A stretch of DNA of 64,000 bases from Erythrocercus mccallii. Taxonomy: Eukaryota > Chordata > Aves > Passeriformes > Dicruridae. Below are positions 58,301-64,000 of this stretch, piece by piece. Every line of letters starts with the position of its first letter. Position 1 is the stretch's first letter. The notes below the pieces were generated by a model. It did not search any database. It saw nothing but the letters and a program-made list of their open reading frames with translations, and had not been told where the DNA came from. The position numbers and the translations under genes are program-made. The stretch covers positions 248,001 to 312,000 of the forward strand of contig VZRG01000763.1 in NCBI GenBank assembly GCA_013397435.1, written 5' to 3'.

Positions 58301-60629
58301 ACTGCATTTCAAATTGACTCAGAAACTGTTTATTACACGGAGTTACAACAGGATTCTGCCCATGCAATTCTCTTTTAGGCAACAAATCCATCAACTTTTT
58401 GGAGGATGCTTCCGATCCCACACCCACAAGGGCAAACCTGAAAGGAAACAAAAAAAAGTCACACCACAATTTGTTCATTTTCTGACATCCTGACACCTCA
58501 TGAAAAAGATTACACACAGCAAGCAAAAGAATACTTGACAACTAGACACAGAAAATATCTCACAGGTTTTAGTCCAGTTTTCAGAACAGATAAAATAACT
58601 TATCCTAGGACATAAAAGAAGAAAACCAAAGTGCAAGTATAAGATGCATCAAAATTTATCACAACAAAGGCAGCTTTTTGGTGGAGTATCAACAGACTAC
58701 ATAATGAATTCATATGACCAAGTTACTAAGCATACACTGTGTGCTCATTGCTGCCAGAGACAAAAAGGTACATTCGCGCAGTGGAATTTAGGTTGTCACT
58801 GAAAATGGGCTCAAGCACTTACTTTAAACAGTTAATAGAAAATAAAGATGTAAAGAAAGATTTAATAATGAAGGTTGAGGGAACAGCATTTACACCAGAG
58901 AAAAACATCACCACCACACCAACTAAAAATGTAGGAATAGTCTTAAATGAAGATGACCAATAAGCTTTAACTCATAAAATAATGAGACATGCAATACTAT
59001 CACAAAAATTTATACCTAAAATTCAAGTCATTAGTATGACATTATATGCCAAATCCTTTCTGGATCGATAAGCTAAGATAAGCAGTTCAAAAACTGACAA
59101 TTATGAAAACTGAGAACTCATTCCTCTCCCAAACTTCAGTCCACACATAGAAAAAACAAATTACAAGTTCTTACCCTTTAGACTGGCCATTAGCACGATT
59201 TTCAAAAAATTTTATCTCCAAAATGTCATTTACCCCCAGTGAATGAACTGCTTCAGTTAAGTCTTCGTCTGTTGTCCACTGAAAAATATTTTTAATATTC
59301 AACTATGAGAGCTTATCTAAAACACCAGGCAAAGGGCAACTAAATTTTCCATGGATTTTTGAGTGTGTGTATATGAAACTGATCCAGAGGAATACTTTAT
59401 TCAGGCTGTCAATATATTCTGACTTTTGGAGTAGTCATTTTTATTTTACCATTCAACAATTAGTTCAGCTAATTCATGCACATTTTACTGATTCCATTCA
59501 TGTACTTCAAAATGGGACAGCTTAAGTCAACAGTCAGGTCCTTTACTTACCTATTAGCTCCTGAAATACTGTAATAACTAATGAAAAAAATCTGCAGTAA
59601 GAAATTATCAGAAATTAAAAAAACCTCATTTTTATTTATCTTTTAAAATATAATTTTGCCCGTGTGGGTCCTGAAGAACTTGATTTCATGTAAATAGATC
59701 AAAGCTCCACCTAATTCAGCTACTGACCAGCTCCTGCACTGTTTGCTTAACTGCAATTGATTTTAAAATGCTTTAATTCTAATAAAGGTTATTGTCGTAA
59801 GGGCAACTGCACTTCAGTGAGTTATCATAAACCTGTTCTTCTTGGACGGAGAAATAAGCCTCAAGACAAATACCTGAAAACAGTTATGCTGATAGAGTCA
59901 CTGCCGATGGAAAAGGCCCTGGAAAAATGTGAAAAATAACTTCAAGAAAATCCCAGAGAACCTTCAACCTCCTTTTAAACTACAACCTTCAGCAAGAGGT
60001 TACTAAAAATTTAGTTTGTTCAGTAACCTTGAAGTATTTACAGGCATGAAGTATTTAATAGTCTAAAGGTATATTCTTTCATTTGTTTCTCTGAAAACCT
60101 TAAGAATGTAGTAGCACAAATATTCCTTCATAACACTTAAAACATGACAGAAACTCTGAAGTTTATATTTACCAAAGACTTCCTTGATTTTTAAGACATC
60201 ATGACAGTTCCAGACAGGCTCTCCAAATTTCAGGTAAAAGGAAAAATGACCCCACAAGCATAAATTAAAATTAAAGAAAATCAAAACAACAACAAAAACA
60301 AGTGGTTTTTGATACTCATAATATTTCATAGAAAACATTTTAAAGCAAAAAAAATTTACAAATAGTTATGTCTATAATTAAAATTCCTGCCTCCAACTAA
60401 GCAGCAGTAAGATACTTACCCAAGTGAGATTTCCAATGTACAAGGCAATTCTCTTTCCAGTATACGTATAGACAACATTTGGTGCAGCTCCTTTACCTAC
60501 ATCATCCCCAACAGATGGTGGAAGAGAATCCATGTAATCACGATCCTCTGGAGCATCTCCATTATTTGCAGATGGAGAAATTACATCATCATATAAATCA
60601 ATCTGATCATGCCCACCATATTCAGCCTC
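52210..60629 (-). CDS. CPSF6: CPSF6 (cleavage factor Im 68-kDa subunit), partial: coding exons 2-9
   Basis: Eight coding exons join in phase to 1,599 bases (533 codons including TAA). With the roughly 20-residue first exon, which lies outside the window, the protein is about 551-552 residues, the family length. It has an N-terminal RRM (RNP2 LYIGNL, RNP1 KGFALVGV) and a central Pro/Gly-rich region. That region includes the [12 protein letters not shown] segment, known in mammals as the HIV-1 capsid-binding and paraspeckle FG site. The C-terminus is an Arg/Ser/Asp/Glu-rich RS-like domain bound by transportin-3. CPSF6 pairs with NUDT21 (CFIm25) in the nucleus, binds UGUA elements and directs poly(A)-site choice. 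All introns are GT-AG. The stop codon lies 5 bases before a splice donor. No break was seen. Confidence 0.97.
52987..53140 (-). CDS. CPSF6: CPSF6 exon encoding the helical segment before the RS domain
   Basis: Encodes [20 protein letters not shown] and on to ESKSYGSGS. Acceptor TTTCAG, donor CAG|GTAAAA. Confidence 0.96.
53472..53587 (-). CDS. CPSF6: CPSF6 exon after the proline-rich region
   Basis: Encodes [20 protein letters not shown] and onward to SDASAG. The donor is GTTAGT, with T at +3, weaker than its neighbours. Human has Thr where this bird has the first Ala of EMDAAR (from memory). Confidence 0.96.
53758..53808 (+). repeat. A/C-rich low-complexity tract in a CPSF6 intron
   Basis: AAAAC-type units and CCCCC/AAAC strings. 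A short simple repeat. Confidence 0.7.
55868..56372 (-). CDS. CPSF6: CPSF6 proline-rich exon (505 bases)
   Basis: About 168 codons of Pro/Gly-rich sequence from [14 protein letters not shown] to [10 protein letters not shown], including [10 protein letters not shown]. The skewed composition gives long open frames in all other readings here, which are shadows. Acceptor ATTTTAG, donor AG|GTGAGT. Confidence 0.96.
57480..57653 (-). CDS. CPSF6: CPSF6 coding exon 5 (linker and start of Gly/Pro region)
   Basis: Begins [20 protein letters not shown] and ends in PPPPFP. Contains the RG-rich GRGRFPG motif. Acceptor CTGCAG, donor CAG|GTAAAA. In human an optional exon follows here; it was not recognised in the next intron. 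Confidence 0.96.
58292..58437 (-). CDS. CPSF6: CPSF6 coding exon 4 (RRM end)
   Basis: Encodes [20 protein letters not shown] and the QSRK end of the RRM-proximal helix. Acceptor TTTCAG, donor AAAA|GTAAGC. Confidence 0.96.
59175..59278 (-). CDS. CPSF6: CPSF6 coding exon 3 (RRM middle)
   Basis: Encodes [20 protein letters not shown] and on to NGQSKG. Acceptor TTTCAG, donor GG|GTAAGA. Confidence 0.96.
60420..60629 (-). CDS. CPSF6: CPSF6 coding exon 2 (about residues 21-90)
   Basis: 70 codons starting [20 protein letters not shown]. It covers the acidic N-terminal part and the start of the RRM with LYIGNLTW. Acceptor TTTTAG, donor TGG|GTAAGT. The first exon was not found up to position 64,000. 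Confidence 0.96.
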
Positions 60630-60959
60630 CTAAAATAAAAAAAAGACATCTTGATTATAATTAGTATTACTCTTAAAACTTATTGAAGCAAAAGTTGTGA
60701 TAATTGCCATGTTCCACAGACACAGTAAATCTGATCGACCACCTACACAATATCCCTGCTGAAAAGCTAAGCGCCAGTTTCATCCACATCAAAACATAAA
60801 ATTCTTATGACTCCTATTATATTCTAAACTTATGCAGAAAAAAAATACTTCTGATCACTGTTTTCCATTCCAATACTTTTGCCCTTGTAAAATAAACAGA
60901 AATAAAAAATCCACAAACCCTACTCCCAGACTTGTATAAATTAGAATGCAGAAGTGTGA

Positions 60960-61190
60960 GGGTTTAATCCAAGATTGCAACTAAGTACCACACAGCTGCT
61001 TCCTCCCCTAGTGAGTACCACTCACTTCTCCCTCCCCAACCACTCCATGGGATGGGTGAGGAAAATCAGAAAAAAGGCAAAACCTGTGGGATAGGAACAG
61101 TTTAAAAACTGAAATAAAATAAACTGCCAGTCGCTGTGCAGTGATCAGACCCTTCCACCTAACTCCCACTAGTTTATGTACTGGGCATGA
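60960..61190 (-). mobile_element. LTR fragment of an avian endogenous retrovirus
   Basis: The plus-strand text includes 'gaaaatcagaaaaaaggcaaaacctgtgggataggaacagtttaaaaactgaaataaaataaa'. It ends with 'ctcccactagtttatgtactgggcatgatg'. This is the reverse of a widespread avian ERV LTR, whose TATA-box region lies at this last segment on the minus strand. It abuts the pol remnant in the same orientation, so it is probably the 3' LTR of that element after an internal deletion. Confidence 0.6.
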
Positions 61191-61194
61191 TGCT

Positions 61195-63650
61195 CTTCCA
61201 TCTGATGCTCTTCTATAATACAGAAGGACCCATCAACAAACTAGGTATCCTGCATCTCATTTTCTGAGATGGGATCCCTTCAGCACATGCTATCTCCTCT
61301 TCTGGTGACATTCTGAAATCTTTGTCTTCTAGAGAGTCCATGATCATTTCCAAGATTCTTGGGCAACTGGGATTCCCTGCCTGAGCTCATCATATGGTCA
61401 CTGCAACCCACTTATTTCATGTAGCACCAGCTGCATGACATGTAGAGAAGACCCTCCCTTTGAACATCCAGTCCAGCACTGGCAGTTGCTGGGGAGCTGG
61501 AGGAGCTGTGCTTCAACACCAATCCCTTCCAAAGCAGCTCAAGTTCCTTGATGACACTCCAGTATCTCAGCTGGAGTATAGGAGTTCTCAGATACTCTGT
61601 ATCCCCAGTTCCAAAAGAGAGGATTGGAGATGGACTGGAGTCTCCTGCCAGACACTACAGTTACGGTCATTTGTCCTGGCTGCAGTCTAGAGCACATTTT
61701 TACATCTTGCCCTGTCCAGACTGGCGTGGGGGTTGTTGCATGAACTATGTCCCATTTAATTTGCTCAGATGCTTGTTGCTGCTCAGGGCCTCATTTGAAG
61801 TAATTCTTCTTCCAGGTCATTTGACAGAGAGGGCTTACAATTAGACTGCAATCTGGAATATGTGCATTCTCCAAAAACTCACACCTAAGAAAGCTGCTTT
61901 CGTTGTGTTCGTTTCTTACTAGTTGGTGGAGACATTGCTGCTGTTTTGTTGGTCACATCCACTGGCATCTGACAACATCCATCTTGCCATTTTACTCCTA
62001 AAAACGTAATGTCCCCTGACCTTACTATGTTTTATGGAATAATTTGAATATTTTCTTCCCTTTCTCAAAAAATTCTGCTGCTGTATGGCCCCACATGATA
62101 CTATCAATGTATTGCAGGTGTTCCAGAGCTTCACCCTGGTCCAATGCTGTCTGGATCAGCCCACAGAATTGGCAGCACTATGTTTCAACCCCTGGGGGCA
62201 CTGGACATTCCTTTAAGTGAAAGCAAATTGTGGCCCGTCAAAGGTATTGAAATGCATTAGCAAGCTCAGTTGTGGCAAACAACTTGGCAGCTTTGGCAGC
62301 AGCTCATATCGGAGTTCCAGTACATCCAGTATGGCAACATTCAGCCAGAGTGTGACTCCATTCAGGCCACCATAGTTCACTCTTAGTCTCCACTCTCCCT
62401 TATACTTTCACACTGGCCATATGGTCCTGCTGATCACTGCTTGACTCTCCTGTTGATAAATCAGCATGTGAATGGGAATCATGGAATCTCAGTTGGTGCA
62501 ATGCTGGTGCAACGCCGTGGTAACAACCAGCACCTGTTCTCTGACCTTCAGCATGCCCAATAGATGGGTCCTCTGAGAGAACAGGCAAGGCAGGCAGCTG
62601 CTTAACTTCCTCCACCTCCAAGGCAGTGGTACTGAACACCCACCAGTACACTTTCGAGTCCTTGAAATACCCTCTCCTAAGACAGTCTATGCCAGGCATG
62701 CACCTCCAGGCCAGACACAAGGGGTGCTTTTGCCACACATTCCCAGTTAGGTTCACTTCAGCCTCCAGTTCAGTCAGCTGTTGGGTTCCCCCTCTCTCTC
62801 CAAAAACAGAAATAGGTTCTGCCCCTGCAGAGCTAGATGGCATTGGGGTACCCTGTGCACTAGAGCCTTCCACTCCTGTAGGCCTGACACATCAGGACCT
62901 AGGATCCATAAACTCCTGCAAACCCAGCGTATGAAAATGGCATGCTCTGGACAAGTTTCTGCCACAAGGGTCACATGCACTGGAATTCTTCTGGGTCTGT
63001 GGGTGACTGTGCACTGTCTGGGTCATAACAACGGTACTGGATACCTGTGGTGGCCCTGGGTGACATGGAACATCTTCTTTGAAGGGATGTCTTTCCTTCA
63101 CACTCCACAGGAGTCACCTCCCAAAGGCTGAGGACTTGTGGCCCTTTGCCAATCGCCTTGTCAATGCCCCCTTCTTTAGAAAGTGAACCCAGCTGCTTGG
63201 TTTCCCTACCCTCTAGTTCCAGGCTCCCAGCCCTGTTACGCAGCATCCAAGCAGTCAGGTAATCACCTGCTCACCTGGGTGATGGCTGAAATCTTTTTGT
63301 ATATCCCACGGCTCTCTCAGGAATAGGGATTGAGTGGTTCCCTCCTGTTCAGCCTCTCCTCCCGTTCTTGAGATGGCCCTGCTTTGTTCTCTTTTACTAA
63401 ACAAGCTCTGTTGTGTCCATTTCTTCTGGTGAAAAGGGGTGACTGACACTGGCAGGGTTTGGTGCTCTGGTTCAACTGCATCACCCACTGCAAGGGTTTG
63501 AGCACCTGCAGCACCTGCCACCAAGGTTTGAGTAGCCACACTGCCTTGTCACAGGGTTTGAGTAGCTGCAAATAGTTGTCTAACCCTAAACAAGACCTGG
63601 CACACAAACATGGTTCCTGGCAATAAGGCCATGCTTATTTCAACATCCCA
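61195..63650 (-). mobile_element. Degenerate ERV-L-type provirus, gag end to RNase H
   Basis: Reading on the minus strand from right to left, the remnants keep gene order. Gag end is at about 62,900-63,650 (words such as SLELEGRE and KEGGIDKAIGK). The protease end is near 62,560-62,790 (GIDCLRRGYFKD). Reverse transcriptase is at about 61,930-62,400. A connection/RNase H region follows down to about 61,200. The frame is broken many times by stops and shifts, and the catalytic box at 62,100-62,111 reads YIDS instead of YIDD, so it is inactive. No integrase or env was seen, and the left part is deleted up to the LTR fragment. It lies in CPSF6 intron 1 in the same orientation as the gene. Family assignment rests on my recognition of avian ERV-L wording. 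Confidence 0.8.
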
Positions 63651-63877
63651 ATGATATTCACAAATTTCAAGAGCTGTCATTAGCCTGGCAGAGAAAGGGA
63701 AGATGTGGGATCATATCACCTCCACAGGTTAACCCTCAAGAGGATGAAAGATAGAAAGTGTAATCATTAATAGTTTCCAATATATCACTCTCAAAGTACA
63801 AAGATGACAGCAGAGCTGAGTACAAGTAACAGATTACTTTCATAACCAGAAATTCTGTTGCATCATACACCAGTGCT

Positions 63878-63985
63878 CACAGGATCATCAAATGCCTTGA
63901 GTTAGAAGAAATCTTAAAGACCATCTAGTTTCAAGCCCCCTGCTGTGGGCAGGAATATCTTCTCCTAGACCAGACTGCTTATGTT
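63878..63985 (-). mobile_element. CR1 LINE 3' end, minus orientation
   Basis: 'gagttagaagaaatcttaaagaccatctagtttcaagccccctgctgtgggcaggaatatcttctcctagaccagactgct' is the reverse complement of a CR1 3' end. It probably continues beyond the window. Confidence 0.85.
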
Positions 63986-64000
63986 AAAACACAACACGAT

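Noticed and set aside
60960..63650. Possibility that CPSF6 exon 1 lies at the right end of the window
   Set aside because: No frame matching the MADGVDHIDIYADVGEEFNQ start and no CpG island is present up to 64,000; the area is ERV and CR1.

Overview
This is a piece of a vertebrate nuclear genome, almost certainly a bird. It is AT-rich, with intron-split genes, two GC-rich CpG-island promoters, CR1 LINE fragments and a degenerate ERV-L-type provirus of the kind common in birds. Two genes can be read exon by exon, both on the minus strand: YEATS4 (GAS41), complete at 227 codons, and CPSF6 (the 68-kDa subunit of cleavage factor Im), complete except for its first coding exon, which lies beyond the right edge.

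Layout. About 1-5,900 is AT-rich DNA without recognisable exons. It is probably first intron of the gene whose CpG-island promoter lies at about 5,940-6,960; by known amniote gene order this should be FRS2, transcribed leftward. About 6,960-25,600 is gene-poor, with scattered CR1, SINE-like and ERV-derived remnants. YEATS4 occupies 30,406 down to about 25,630 in seven coding exons. A 218-base assembly gap begins at the base immediately upstream of its start codon and hides the 5' UTR and core promoter. About 30,660-39,300 is intergenic, with two CR1 fragments. CPSF6 fills the rest: coding exons 2 to 9 lie between 60,629 and 52,210. A probable 3'-UTR exon begins at 44,628 after a 7.6-kb intron and runs to a distal poly(A) signal near 39,345. 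CPSF6 intron 1 carries a decayed ERV-L-like gag-pol with an LTR fragment, in the same orientation as the gene, and a CR1 end at the right edge.

The order FRS2(?)-YEATS4-CPSF6, all on one strand, matches the mammalian and chicken arrangement except that lysozyme (LYZ), expected between YEATS4 and CPSF6, was not seen. YEATS4 is a chromatin reader of the SRCAP/TIP60 complexes. CPSF6 acts in pre-mRNA 3'-end processing. They are neighbours, not a pathway.

I found no new genetic system. The best leads are the missing lysozyme, a tandem (NAGNAG) acceptor that would add or remove one arginine at the start of the CPSF6 RS-like domain, a CPSF6 stop codon five bases before a splice donor, and an unidentified exon-like open frame at 32,575-32,729.
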